From contig CANRPD010000007.1 in assembly GCA_947632385.1 (NCBI GenBank), positions 1 to 59,943 of the forward strand: a stretch of DNA of 59,943 nucleotides. The letters are read 5' to 3'. Source of the stretch: an uncultured Clostridia bacterium (lineage in GTDB: Bacteria; Bacillota; Clostridia; Oscillospirales; Acutalibacteraceae). This document shows positions 33,850 through 42,065 of the stretch, piece by piece. The translations under genes and the position numbers were made by a program. Under the pieces are notes generated by a model. The model saw only the letters and a program-made list of their open reading frames with translations, was not told the DNA's origin and did not search any database. Positions within the stretch are counted from its first letter, which is position 1, and each line of letters begins with the position of its first letter.

Positions 33850-34791
33850 ATGAGACACCTGATCGACCCGCTGGATTTTTCCCTGGAAGAGACCGACCGG
33901 CTGCTGGCGCTGGCCACGGACATCATCCGGGAACCCGGCCGATTTGCGCATTTGTGTGACGGAAGGATCCTGGCGACGCTGTTCTATGAGCCCAGCACCC
34001 GCACCCGCTTGAGCTTTGAATCCGCCATGATGCGCTTGGGCGGGAAGGTGCTGGGATTTGCCGGCGCCGATATGAGCTCTGCCGCCAAGGGCGAAAGCGT
34101 GGCCGATACGGCCCGGATGGTCTCTGGATACGCGGACATCATCGCCATGCGGCATTTCAAAGAGGGCGCGCCCTATGTGGCTTCCCGCTATGCAGGAGTC
34201 CCCGTGATCAATGCCGGAGACGGCGGCCACCAGCATCCCACCCAGACCTTGACAGACCTTCTGACGATCCTGCGCTGCCGTGGGAAGATCGGCGGGACCA
34301 CCATTGGCCTGTGCGGAGACCTGAAATTCGGCCGGACGGTGCATTCTCTGATCAAGGCGCTGGCTCGCTACGAGGACATGCGGTTCGTGTTCATCTCTCC
34401 CGATGAGCTGAAGGTCCCCGGATACATCGTGAAGGAGGTCGTCCGGCCGTCCGGTCATCCCTATGAGAGCACCCGCGCCATGGAGGACGTGATGCCCCAG
34501 TTGGATATCCTGTACATGACCCGGGTCCAACGGGAGCGCTTCTTCAACGAGGAAGACTATGTCCGGCTAAAGGATTCCTATGTGCTCACTGCGGATAAGC
34601 TCCGCACCGCCAAGCCGGATCTGGCGATCCTGCACCCCCTTCCCAGAGTCAATGAGATCTCGCCGGAGGTGGACGACGATCCCCGGGCAAAGTACTTTGA
34701 GCAGGCGAGGAACGGTGTGTTCGTACGGATGGCGCTGATCTTGGCTCTATTGGGCCTAGCGCCGGAGGTATTGCAGGAAAGGGGGGCTTGA
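33850..34791 (+). CDS. pyrB: Aspartate carbamoyltransferase, catalytic chain
   Basis: It condenses carbamoyl phosphate and aspartate, the first committed pyrimidine step. [13 protein letters not shown] binds carbamoyl phosphate, [15 protein letters not shown] is the conserved loop, and [10 protein letters not shown] the aspartate loop. The open frame reaches 33808 through the hairpin; the ATG at 33850 after GGAAAGGA gives 313 residues. pyrI follows one base after its stop. Confidence 0.95.
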   Translation: MRHLIDPLDFSLEETDRLLALATDIIREPGRFAHLCDGRILATLFYEPSTRTRLSFESAMMRLGGKVLGFAGADMSSAAKGESVADTARMVSGYADIIAMRHFKEGAPYVASRYAGVPVINAGDGGHQHPTQTLTDLLTILRCRGKIGGTTIGLCGDLKFGRTVHSLIKALARYEDMRFVFISPDELKVPGYIVKEVVRPSGHPYESTRAMEDVMPQLDILYMTRVQRERFFNEEDYVRLKDSYVLTADKLRTAKPDLAILHPLPRVNEISPEVDDDPRAKYFEQARNGVFVRMALILALLGLAPEVLQERGA

Positions 34792-34792
34792 C

Positions 34793-35236
34793 ATGTTGAA
34801 TATCGACAGTATTGAAAACGGCATCGTCATCGATCACATCACCGCAGGCCTGGGGATGCGGGTGTACGAGCTGCTGGAGCTGGACAAGCTGGACACCTGT
34901 GTGGCGATCATCAAAAACGCCCGCAGTGAGAAATACGGCAAGAAAGACATCATCAAGATCGAGGGCGTCCAGAACATCAATCTGGATGTGCTGGGCTTTA
35001 TCGATACCAACGCCACGGTCTGCACCATTCGGGAAGGCAAATTGGTGAGCAAAGGCCGCCCGCCGCTGCCCAAGGTGTTGACCAACATCATCTCGTGCAA
35101 AAATCCCCGGTGCATCACCAGCGTGGAGAAGGTCGATCAGATCTTTTACCTCTGCGATGAGAAAGCCCATCGCTATCGGTGCAAATACTGTGAGCAGGAG
35201 TACAAAAAAGACCCTGCGGAGGGAGAAACGGTATGA
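34793..35236 (+). CDS. pyrI: Aspartate carbamoyltransferase, regulatory chain
   Basis: A 147-residue allosteric subunit binding nucleotides in its N-terminal domain and zinc in its C-terminal one. Zinc Cys are seen in CKNPRC and, after a spacer, CKYC. With PyrB it should form the dodecameric, nucleotide-regulated enzyme. The stop overlaps the start of a small membrane-protein gene (ATGA). Confidence 0.95.
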   Translation: MLNIDSIENGIVIDHITAGLGMRVYELLELDKLDTCVAIIKNARSEKYGKKDIIKIEGVQNINLDVLGFIDTNATVCTIREGKLVSKGRPPLPKVLTNIISCKNPRCITSVEKVDQIFYLCDEKAHRYRCKYCEQEYKKDPAEGETV

Positions 35237-35433
35237 AAAAGAAGGGAAACGGGGCAGGCCGGAAAAAACCCAGCCCCAAGAGTCAGGCGTTTTTGGCCGT
35301 GGTGACCTGCATCGACCTGCTGCTGTCGCTGCTTTTGGCGGTGTTTCACCGGCTGGAGGTCATCCACGCCGTTCAAAACGACGAAGATGTGCAGGTTCTT
35401 CTGCGCACTCAGAAAGAAACGAAAGAACCCTGA
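35233..35433 (+). CDS. Small single-helix membrane protein
   Basis: A 66-residue protein with a basic N-terminus (KKKGNGAGRKK), one hydrophobic helix (about residues 18-37) and a charged tail. It starts within the pyrI stop codon after GGAGGG, so it is translationally coupled to pyrBI. I do not recognise a family. The overlap and good ribosome site argue that it is real. Confidence 0.6.
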   Translation: MKKKGNGAGRKKPSPKSQAFLAVVTCIDLLLSLLLAVFHRLEVIHAVQNDEDVQVLLRTQKETKEP

Positions 35434-35458
35434 ATGCTTTGGAATCGAAAAAAAGTTC

Positions 35459-35487
35459 TTGACAAATCGCTCGATTTGTGGTATAAT
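35459..35487 (+). promoter_or_regulatory. Distal consensus promoter P1 of the rplU operon
   Basis: Perfect TTGACA (35459-35464) and TATAAT (35482-35487) with a 17-nt spacer. It would add about 250 nt of leader to rplU, of which about 110 nt lies upstream of P2. Confidence 0.88.
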
Positions 35488-35607
35488 AAAAAAAGTAGGT
35501 TCGAGAGGGACTCTCAGGTCGATTTGGGGAGCGAATCTCGTTGACTTGTGTAGATGCTGCCAGATGCCGAAAGCCTCATTGGGTGCGCTGATCCGCGTGA
35601 AAATGTC
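35488..35607 (+). other. Transcribed stretch between the two rplU promoters, no ORF
   Basis: No start codon with a ribosome site is seen. CGAGA (near 35502) can pair with TCTCG (near 35548), and GAGAG with CTCTC within it, so some structure is possible. No Rfam family is recognised by eye. It is noncoding leader or a small RNA. Confidence 0.35.
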
Positions 35608-35636
35608 TTGACTTTTTTCCGGCAGTATGCTATACT
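35608..35636 (+). promoter_or_regulatory. Proximal promoter P2 of the rplU operon
   Basis: TTGACT (35608-35613) and TATACT (35631-35636), 17-nt spacer. The start would be near 35643, immediately ahead of the L21 leader-like hairpins. Confidence 0.75.
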
Positions 35637-35644
35637 GGTCATGC

Positions 35645-35735
35645 CGCATGTGAAAGGCCGACGGGAGAGGTATGCCCTCCGGTCGAAAAGTGAGCTCAGC
35701 TCCGCCTTCCGACAGCGAGACTATCATAAAGGCAG
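35645..35735 (+). promoter_or_regulatory. Probable ribosomal protein L21 leader
   Basis: About 90 nt between P2 and rplU fold into CGAC-GGAG...CTCC-GTCG (one G-G mismatch, near 35659-35686), then a GAGCT/AGCTC element. Position and size fit the Firmicute L21 leader, an autoregulatory structure bound by a product of the operon. Assignment rests on context more than on recognised conserved bases. Confidence 0.5.
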
Positions 35736-35743
35736 GCAAGGAA

Positions 35744-36052
35744 ATGTTTGCGATCATTGAAACGGGCGGCAAGCAGTACAAGGTCCAGTATGGAGACGTG
35801 ATCTATGTTGAGAAGCTGGATGCCGCAGACGACAGCACAGTCACGTTCCCCGTGGTGGCTGTTTTTGGCGAGAACGAAACGAAGGTCGGGACCCCCTATG
35901 TGGAGGGCGCCAGCGTGACGGGGAAAGTGGTGAAGACCGGCAAAGGCAAGAAGATCACGGTGTTCACCTACAAGGCCAAGAAAAACGTCAAGCGCAAGAT
36001 GGGCCATCGGCAGCCCTATACCAAAGTGCAGATCGAGGCCGTGAACGCCTGA
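35744..36052 (+). CDS. rplU: Ribosomal protein L21
   Basis: A 102-residue 50S subunit protein. [18 protein letters not shown] is the canonical start, and [19 protein letters not shown] the conserved basic C-terminus. The frame extends upstream to 35672, but AAGGAA and the family N-terminus fix the ATG at 35744. First gene of rplU-prp-rpmA. Confidence 0.97.
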   Translation: MFAIIETGGKQYKVQYGDVIYVEKLDAADDSTVTFPVVAVFGENETKVGTPYVEGASVTGKVVKTGKGKKITVFTYKAKKNVKRKMGHRQPYTKVQIEAVNA

Positions 36053-36056
36053 GTCC

Positions 36057-36422
36057 ATGATCTGTATCCAGTTTTTGGTCCATCCGGAAGGCGATCTGTT
36101 GGGGTTCGAGATCCGGGGACATTCCGGGTATGCAGAGGCGGGTTCGGACATCGTCTGTGCCGCAGTCTCGTCCGCTGCTTATCTGACGGCAAACACCGTG
36201 ATGGATGTGCTCCACGTTTCTCCGGTTCAGCTGCGGGTCGAAGAAGGAAACATGCTCTTCCGCATTGCTGAAAAGGACGGCCCCGTGTGCCGGGATGTTT
36301 TGACCGGACTGAAGCTCCACTGCTTGCAGCTGGAGGAACAATACTCCGAGTATCTTCAAGTGGCGTATTCGGAGGTCTATGATTTGAGATTGAAAAGGAG
36401 AGATTCTCATGCTGAAGGTTAA
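36057..36422 (+). CDS. prp: Ribosomal-processing cysteine protease Prp
   Basis: A 121-residue protease that removes the N-terminal extension of L27. The catalytic pair is His22 in [10 protein letters not shown] and Cys34 in SDIVCAAVS, at the same positions as in the Staphylococcus aureus enzyme. It sits between rplU and rpmA as in other Firmicutes. Its end overlaps rpmA by 14 nt. Confidence 0.93.
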   Translation: MICIQFLVHPEGDLLGFEIRGHSGYAEAGSDIVCAAVSSAAYLTANTVMDVLHVSPVQLRVEEGNMLFRIAEKDGPVCRDVLTGLKLHCLQLEEQYSEYLQVAYSEVYDLRLKRRDSHAEG

Positions 36423-36690
36423 TATCCAGCTTTTCGCCCATAAGAAAGGCATGGGTTCCACGAAGAACGGCCGCGATTCCGAGTCCAAGCGGCTGGGCGT
36501 GAAGCGTGCCGACGGTCAGTTCGTTTTGGCCGGCAATATTTTGGTCAAGCAGCGCGGCACCAAGATCCATCCCGGCACCAACGTTGGCCGCGGTTCCGAC
36601 GATACCCTGTTTGCGCTGATCGACGGCAAGGTGAAGTTTGAACGCATGGGCGCGACCCGTAAGAAGGTCAGCGTCTACGCCGCCGAGTAA
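36409..36690 (+). CDS. rpmA: Ribosomal protein L27 with cleavable N-terminus
   Basis: A 93-residue 50S protein. The N-terminus [18 protein letters not shown] carries the Firmicute-type extension; Prp should cut after LQLF-like residue Phe9 to expose AHKKG, which reaches the peptidyl-transferase centre. The rest ([18 protein letters not shown]) is standard L27. AAAGGAGAG precedes the ATG. A terminator follows. Confidence 0.97.
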   Translation: MLKVNIQLFAHKKGMGSTKNGRDSESKRLGVKRADGQFVLAGNILVKQRGTKIHPGTNVGRGSDDTLFALIDGKVKFERMGATRKKVSVYAAE

Positions 36691-36708
36691 GTTTTTGGCA
36701 AAACAGAC

Positions 36709-36739
36709 AGCTCCCTGGGCGATCCCCGGGAGCTTTTTC
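36709..36739 (+). terminator. Terminator after rpmA
   Basis: AGCTCCC-T-GGG and CCC-C-GGGAGCT pair around CGAT, followed by TTTTTC. Confidence 0.88.
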
Positions 36740-36807
36740 TGTCGACTGGACTGAGCGGTGCGGAGCGGGTCCGATCTCTGTCAGAAAAGGCCAAAGGAGG
36801 GAACCTG

Positions 36808-37218
36808 ATGCATCGAAAACGGGTGTTTTTGGTCACTTCGTGTGTATTTATCGTCGCTGCGATCTGTCTGGCTGTTTTCTTCGGTCCGAAACGTCCCCTC
36901 CGGTCCCTGGAGGCCGAGGATGTGGTCTCAGCCCAAGTGGGGCTGTACCCGCCGGACGTGGAGATGGAATTGACCCCCGAGCAGATTGGGGAGTTGGTCC
37001 CTCTGTTGCGGGACACGGTGATCTATCACTGGGACCCGAGCTTTTCGCTTTATGACGGACAGGCGGTGGTGTATACCCTGCACCTCACGGACGGAACGAC
37101 CAAAACGGTGCAGGCCTATGGACAATTTCTCGTCCTCGATGAGCAGGGATATCGGACCAAGTATGAACCCAGCGAGGCGCTGCATCAATTCGGCAATCGA
37201 CTGGCGAGCGGGGAATGA
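36808..37218 (+). CDS. Membrane-anchored protein of unknown function
   Basis: A 136-residue protein with a basic start and a hydrophobic helix (residues 6-25), giving an N-terminal anchor, then an extracytoplasmic domain of about 110 residues (DVVSAQVGLYPPDVEM, YTLHLTDGTTKTVQAYGQF) that looks beta-rich. No lipobox Cys is placed convincingly after the helix. AAAGGAGGGAACC precedes the ATG. Function not recognised. Confidence 0.65.
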   Translation: MHRKRVFLVTSCVFIVAAICLAVFFGPKRPLRSLEAEDVVSAQVGLYPPDVEMELTPEQIGELVPLLRDTVIYHWDPSFSLYDGQAVVYTLHLTDGTTKTVQAYGQFLVLDEQGYRTKYEPSEALHQFGNRLASGE

Positions 37219-37221
37219 TCC

Positions 37222-37704
37222 ATGGGAGAAGTGTTTTTGATCTGCGGCAAGCTGTGCTCCGGAAAGACCACCTATGCGCACAAACTGGCGGCGGAGCAGG
37301 GCGCGGTGCTGCTCTCGGTGGACGAGGTGATGCTCAGCATTTTCGGGCAGTTCGCCGGGGACAAGCATGACGAGTATGCGGCCGGGGCGAAGCGTTTTCT
37401 GCTGGGCAAGGCGGTGGAGCTGGCCGACAAAAACGTGCCCGTGGTGCTGGACTGGGGCTTTTGGAGCCGTGCAGAACGTCAGCAGATGCGCGTTTATTTT
37501 GCTGCAAGAGGTGTGGTGAGCCGGCTGGTGTATCTTGCCGTGGAGGAAACGGTCTGGAAACAGCGGATCCTGGCGCGAAACACCGCTGTGCTGGCGGGAG
37601 ATGTCCAGGCGTACTACGTGGACGACAATTTGGCAAAGAAGTTTTTACAGCGTTTTGAAGAACCGGCGGACGAGGAGATCGACCTGCGGGTGACCTGTGG
37701 GTAG
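37222..37704 (+). CDS. P-loop kinase-like ATPase (AAA_33 type)
   Basis: A 160-residue P-loop protein. Walker A is CGKLCSGKTTYA (residues 8-19), the Walker B-like segment is VVLDWGFWSRAERQ, and arginines sit in WKQRILARN. The architecture resembles small-molecule or polynucleotide kinase-like ATPases. The substrate is unknown. It starts 3 nt after the previous stop and precedes obgE by 14 nt, so it is within an operon. Confidence 0.82.
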   Translation: MGEVFLICGKLCSGKTTYAHKLAAEQGAVLLSVDEVMLSIFGQFAGDKHDEYAAGAKRFLLGKAVELADKNVPVVLDWGFWSRAERQQMRVYFAARGVVSRLVYLAVEETVWKQRILARNTAVLAGDVQAYYVDDNLAKKFLQRFEEPADEEIDLRVTCG

Positions 37705-37718
37705 GAAGGAACAGCAGG

Positions 37719-38990
37719 ATGTTTATTGATATCGCCAAGATCCATATCAAGGCAGGGGACGGCGGAGATGGCGCCGTGGCTTTCCATCGCGAGAAGTATG
37801 TTGCTTCCGGCGGGCCGGACGGGGGAGACGGCGGCCGGGGGGGCAGCGTGGTCTTTCAGGTGGACGACAGTTTGTCCACGCTGGCGGATTTCCGGTATAA
37901 GCGGAAATATGTGGCCCAGCGGGGCGAAAACGGTCGGGGCGGACGCTGTGCAGGGAAAAGCGCCCCGGATTTGGTCGTTCGGGTCCCCCGGGGGACCTTG
38001 GTGAAGGATGCTGCGACCGGCCGCCTGCTGGCCGATCTTTCAGATGATGTGCCCCAAGTGATCGCCAAGGGCGGCCGAGGCGGCTGGGGCAATACGCATT
38101 TTGCCACGCCGACCCGCCAGACGCCGCGCTTTGCCAAGCCCGGTCTGCCGGGAGAGGAGCTGGAGGTGCAGCTGGAGCTCAAGCTGCTGGCGGATGTGGG
38201 GTTGGTGGGCTTTCCCAATGTGGGCAAGTCCACGCTGGTGTCTGTGGTCAGCGAGGCAAAGCCCAACATTGCCAACTATCACTTCACGACCATCACCCCA
38301 GTCCTGGGCGTGGTGCGCCTGGGGGAGGGCAATTCCTTCGTCATGGCGGACATTCCCGGTCTGATCGAGGGCGCATGGCAGGGCGTGGGGCTGGGACACC
38401 AGTTTTTGCGTCACGTGGAGCGCTGCCGTTTGCTGGTCCATGTGGTGGATGTTTCCGGCAGCGAGGGCAGGGACCCCAAGGAAGATTTCGTCACCATCAA
38501 CGAGGAGCTTCGGCGGTTCAACCCCGAGCTGGCTGAGCGGCCTATGCTGGTGGCGGGCAATAAATGCGACTTGACCGACGATGAGACGGTGGAATCGTTC
38601 CGGAGGTTTGTGGAGGCCCAGGGCTATGACTTTTTCCCGATCATGGCGCCCATCCGTCACGGCGTGGATGAACTGGTCCAGAAGATCTGGGAACGGCTCA
38701 GTCAGCTGCCGCCCATCCTGCGGTATGAACCCGAACCGACCGTGTTGGAGCCGGTGGAGAACCTTCAGGCGGGGACAATCGACATCACCAGCGAAGATGG
38801 CGTTTTCTTCGTCAAGGCTCCGTGGCTCTACAAGATCATGGAAACGGTCCATTTCGATGACAGCGAATCTCTGGCGTACTTTCAGCGTGTGCTGATCGAG
38901 ACGGGCGTGATCCAGGCCCTGCGCGATGCGGGCTGCACGGAAGGCGATACCGTGGACCTGTACGATCTGGAATTTGATTTCGTCGAGTAG
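37719..38990 (+). CDS. obgE: GTPase ObgE/CgtA
   Basis: A 423-residue ribosome-associated GTPase. The glycine-rich Obg domain spans residues 1 to about 157 (GGDGGRGGSVVFQ). The G domain has GFPNVGKSTLVS (G1), DIPGLIEGA (G3) and NKCDL (G4). The C-terminal OCT domain (about residues 340-423) is present, as in Gram-positive Obg. It acts in 50S assembly and stress control. Confidence 0.97.
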   Translation: MFIDIAKIHIKAGDGGDGAVAFHREKYVASGGPDGGDGGRGGSVVFQVDDSLSTLADFRYKRKYVAQRGENGRGGRCAGKSAPDLVVRVPRGTLVKDAATGRLLADLSDDVPQVIAKGGRGGWGNTHFATPTRQTPRFAKPGLPGEELEVQLELKLLADVGLVGFPNVGKSTLVSVVSEAKPNIANYHFTTITPVLGVVRLGEGNSFVMADIPGLIEGAWQGVGLGHQFLRHVERCRLLVHVVDVSGSEGRDPKEDFVTINEELRRFNPELAERPMLVAGNKCDLTDDETVESFRRFVEAQGYDFFPIMAPIRHGVDELVQKIWERLSQLPPILRYEPEPTVLEPVENLQAGTIDITSEDGVFFVKAPWLYKIMETVHFDDSESLAYFQRVLIETGVIQALRDAGCTEGDTVDLYDLEFDFVE

Positions 38991-39005
38991 TAAGGAGACC
39001 GCTTT

Positions 39006-39404
39006 ATGGATATGCTGAATCTGGGCGCGTTTCCACCCATGAGCGAGATGAGTCCATTGGCCCTGGCTTTTCTGGGGGACGGCGTGTATGGGCTCTTGGT
39101 GCGAGAGCATCTGCTGCAGAGAGGAAACTGCACGGTGAACCGGCTCCATACCCAGTCGGTGGAATGGGTCCGATGCGAGGCGCAGGCACAGGCGTTGCGG
39201 AGGCTTTGGCCGGCGCTCAGCGAGGCAGAACAGGCTATCGCACAGCGTGGGCGGAATGCACATGTGCACCACGTCCCCAAAAATTCCTCTTTGGAAGACT
39301 ATCACAGCGCCACGGCTCTGGAGACCCTGTTTGGCGCTTTGTACATCCAGGGCGAGTTTGATCGGATCCGTGCGCTCTTTATGACCATTGCGGAGAACGA
39401 GTAG
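39006..39404 (+). CDS. mrnC: Mini-ribonuclease III
   Basis: A 132-residue dimeric RNase III-like enzyme lacking a dsRNA-binding domain. LALAFLGDGVYGLLVREHL carries the catalytic Asp, and ATALETLFGALYIQG the conserved Glu. It matures 23S rRNA ends in Firmicutes. AAGGAG precedes the start, 15 nt after obgE. Confidence 0.93.
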   Translation: MDMLNLGAFPPMSEMSPLALAFLGDGVYGLLVREHLLQRGNCTVNRLHTQSVEWVRCEAQAQALRRLWPALSEAEQAIAQRGRNAHVHHVPKNSSLEDYHSATALETLFGALYIQGEFDRIRALFMTIAENE

Positions 39405-39459
39405 CGTTCTTACGGGGATCTGCGTACGCTGAGGGTAAAACCATCTTGGAGGGGTGTGC

Positions 39460-40380
39460 TTGAAAATCAACGGGAAAGCAAAGAACCTGTTGCTGGATAT
39501 GCTTCTGATCCTGGTGGGATCTGCCATTTACGGGGTATCAGTCAGCGTGTTCACGGCGCCGAACAACATCGCGCCGGGGGGCGTCACCGGTGTGGCGACC
39601 CTGCTCAATTACCTTTTCGGGACGCCCATTGGGCTGTTTTCGTTTCTCATCAACATTCCCATCGTGATCTGGGCGGTGCTGGAGATCGGCTGGAAGCTGG
39701 TGGTCCGTTCGTTGATCGCAGTGGCCCTCACGTCTTTGATGATCGACTTGTGCTCGGCCGTTTTGCCTGCCTATCAGGGGGACATGATCCTGGTCTCCCT
39801 GTTCGCCGGTTTGACGGAAGGGGTGGGGCTGGCCCTGACCTTTGTGCGGGGAGCGACCACCGGCGGCACCGATATGTTGGCCCGGCTGTTGGGCAGACGC
39901 TTTCCGCACCTGTCCATGGGCAAGCTGATGCTGCTTTTGGACGGCGTGATTGTTGCGGTGTCGGCTGTGGTCTACGGAAGCATCGAAAATGCCATGTATG
40001 CCTGCATCGTGATCTTTGTTTCCACCAAGCTCATCGATTCGATCCTCTATGGCACGGATGCCGGGACCGGGCGGCTGTTTTTCGTGATGTCTCCCCAAGT
40101 CCGGCGGATGGGCGAACGCATTATCCAGGAGATGGACCGCACCGTGACGTATTTGGATTCCAAGGGCGGGTATTCCAACCAGCCCGGGGAGACCATGCTC
40201 TGTGTGGTGCGCCGGTTCGAGGTCTTTCACATTCAAAACATCATCCGGTCCGAGGATCGAGACGCTTTCGTCATCGTCGGTGACGCAGGGGACATCACAG
40301 GAGAGGGCTTTCGCCCCGCCCGTTCCGATGATCAGTCTCTGCTGGAGCTTCTGAGGGGACTGAAAAACCAGAAAAGGTAA
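39460..40380 (+). CDS. YitT family membrane protein
   Basis: A 306-residue protein with five to six hydrophobic helices in the first 200 residues (APNNIAPGGVTGVATLL is the family segment) and a soluble C-terminal DUF2179 domain (GGYSNQPGETMLCVVRR). Function of the family is not established. The TTG at 39460 is 7 nt after GGAGG; a GTG at 39454 overlaps the ribosome site and is unlikely. Confidence 0.85.
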   Translation: MKINGKAKNLLLDMLLILVGSAIYGVSVSVFTAPNNIAPGGVTGVATLLNYLFGTPIGLFSFLINIPIVIWAVLEIGWKLVVRSLIAVALTSLMIDLCSAVLPAYQGDMILVSLFAGLTEGVGLALTFVRGATTGGTDMLARLLGRRFPHLSMGKLMLLLDGVIVAVSAVVYGSIENAMYACIVIFVSTKLIDSILYGTDAGTGRLFFVMSPQVRRMGERIIQEMDRTVTYLDSKGGYSNQPGETMLCVVRRFEVFHIQNIIRSEDRDAFVIVGDAGDITGEGFRPARSDDQSLLELLRGLKNQKR

Positions 40381-40385
40381 GAAAA

Positions 40386-40418
40386 GAGCCCGGCGGCACA
40401 GGGCACGCCGGGCCTTTC
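40386..40418. terminator. Bidirectional terminator between the YitT gene and the Asn-rich small gene
   Basis: GCCCGGCG and CGCCGGGC form an 8-bp stem around a 10-nt loop, with CTTTCC on the plus side and TCTTTTC on the minus side. Confidence 0.7.
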
Positions 40419-40429
40419 CAGCCAGAAGC

Positions 40430-40627
40430 TCAATACTGCTCGTTGCTGCTGTTCAGCTCGTTTTTCTGGTTTGACTTGCTGTTGTCGTAATCGAACTCTT
40501 TGCTCTTGGAATTCTGCGCGTTGTTCTGAGAGCGGTTCTGATTTTTGCTGTTCTGCGTTTCGCTCTGAGAACGGTTCTGGGCGTTCTGGTTCTGGCTGTT
40601 CTTGTTATGGTCTTGCTTGCTGCACAT
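40430..40627 (-). CDS. Small Asn/Gln/Ser-rich low-complexity protein
   Basis: A 65-residue protein with 16 Asn, 11 Gln and 12 Ser (60 percent together), with internal repeats such as KNQNRSQNNAQNS versus NQNAQNRSQSETQNS. The start has an excellent AAAGGAG. Hydrophilic with no helix-forming hydrophobic core, it is disordered-looking. The composition recalls gamma-type small spore proteins or spore-coat fragments, but no signature is present. It is an independent minus-strand unit with its own terminator. Confidence 0.7.
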   Translation of the reverse strand: MCSKQDHNKNSQNQNAQNRSQSETQNSKNQNRSQNNAQNSKSKEFDYDNSKSNQKNELNSSNEQY

Positions 40628-40738
40628 GAATGATCGCTCCTTTCATGTCCATATTGTGGGCAGAATCGATGCGATTATGCGAGCAAATGAGACCGAATTT
40701 TGGGTTTGGATTCAAGATCGTGAAAGGGGGCCTCTAGA

Positions 40739-42064
40739 GTGGATCTTCCTCAGGCGTATTTGCGCCAGATGCAGGAGCTGCTGGGGGAGGAGTATCCGGC
40801 TTTTTTGGCGTGTTACGAACAGCCCGCTTTTCGCGGTGTACGGTTGAATCCGCTCAAATGCACCCAGGAGACGCTTGCAGCCAGCCTCTCTGTGTCCCTT
40901 TCTCCGGCGCCGTTTTCTCCGCTGTCCTTTTACGCGGCGGGATTGGAGCGTCCCGGGTCCTTACCGGCTCATCGGGCGGGTATGTTTTATTCTCAGGAGC
41001 CGTCTGCGGCGTCTGCGGTGACGGTGTTGGACCCGCAGCCGGGTGAAAAGATCCTGGACCTTTGCGCAGCCCCCGGCGGGAAATCTACGCAAATCGCTGC
41101 CCTGCTGGACCGAAAGGGCTTGCTCTGGTCCAATGAGATCGTCCGGGAGAGAACTGGCGCGCTGCTTTCCAATCTGGAACGGGTGGGTGCAGTGAATTCG
41201 GTGGTTTCCAGCATCCATCCGGAAAAGCTCTGCAGCGCCCTGCAGGGATATTTTGACCGCGTTTTGGTGGATGCCCCTTGTTCGGGAGAGGGTATGTTTC
41301 GCCGGCAACCAGAGGCCATTGGGGAATGGACTGCGGAGAGCCCGGCTGCCTGCGCCGCCCGACAGCTCAAGATCCTCGACTGTGCGGCCCAGGCGGTGAG
41401 ATCCGGCGGGGTACTGGTGTATTCGACCTGTACCTTCTCCCGAGAAGAAAACGAAGAGGTGGTCCAGGCTTTCCTGGAGGGCCATTTGGACTTTGAGTTG
41501 CTTCCCATACGCGTCGGTTTTGGCCGTCCGGGATCCGATGGCCGCTCGTTGCGTATTTTTCCCATGGATGGGGGAGAGGGCCATTTTGTGGCACTTTTCC
41601 GTCGGACCGGAGCGATCACCTGCAGGGTCCATGCTTTTTCCGGGTATCTTTCGGGACGGGCTTTGGAGCCGATCTGGGCCTTTTACGATTTCCTCTTCAC
41701 GGAACGTTGGGAAGCCGGAGTGTGCCGTCAGGGCGATCGGATCTTTCTGGTGCCGCCGGATATGCCGGAGCTGGCTGGGTTGGGCGTTTTGCGGGCTGGG
41801 GTGCTGCTGGGAGAAGATCGGGGCAGCCGGATCGAACCTGCCCACGGTCTGTTCATGTGTGCGAATAAAGCGATTTGTCGTCAGAGCATGGATTTTTCCC
41901 CCGAGGATCCCGCCTTAGCCGCTTTTTTCCGTGGAGAGGAGATTGAGACTCCCTGTACGGGCTATACGGCGGTCTGCGTTCATGGGGTCACGGCCGGTTT
42001 TGGAAAAGGCAGCGGCGGACGCCTGAAAAACCGTTATCCAAAGGGCCTGCGCGCTTGGGAGTAG
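40739..42064 (+). CDS. RsmF/RsmB-family rRNA (cytosine-5) methyltransferase
   Basis: A 441-residue NOL1/NOP2/Sun-family enzyme. The AdoMet site is ILDLCAAPGGKSTQIA, the motif IV catalytic region DAPCSGEGMFRRQPEA, and the second Cys is in STCTFSREENEEVV. The long C-terminal extension matches RsmF-like proteins with a PUA-like domain. It uses a GTG start after AAAGGGGG. The exact rRNA base is not predictable. Confidence 0.9.
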   Translation: MDLPQAYLRQMQELLGEEYPAFLACYEQPAFRGVRLNPLKCTQETLAASLSVSLSPAPFSPLSFYAAGLERPGSLPAHRAGMFYSQEPSAASAVTVLDPQPGEKILDLCAAPGGKSTQIAALLDRKGLLWSNEIVRERTGALLSNLERVGAVNSVVSSIHPEKLCSALQGYFDRVLVDAPCSGEGMFRRQPEAIGEWTAESPAACAARQLKILDCAAQAVRSGGVLVYSTCTFSREENEEVVQAFLEGHLDFELLPIRVGFGRPGSDGRSLRIFPMDGGEGHFVALFRRTGAITCRVHAFSGYLSGRALEPIWAFYDFLFTERWEAGVCRQGDRIFLVPPDMPELAGLGVLRAGVLLGEDRGSRIEPAHGLFMCANKAICRQSMDFSPEDPALAAFFRGEEIETPCTGYTAVCVHGVTAGFGKGSGGRLKNRYPKGLRAWE

Positions 42065-42065
42065 C

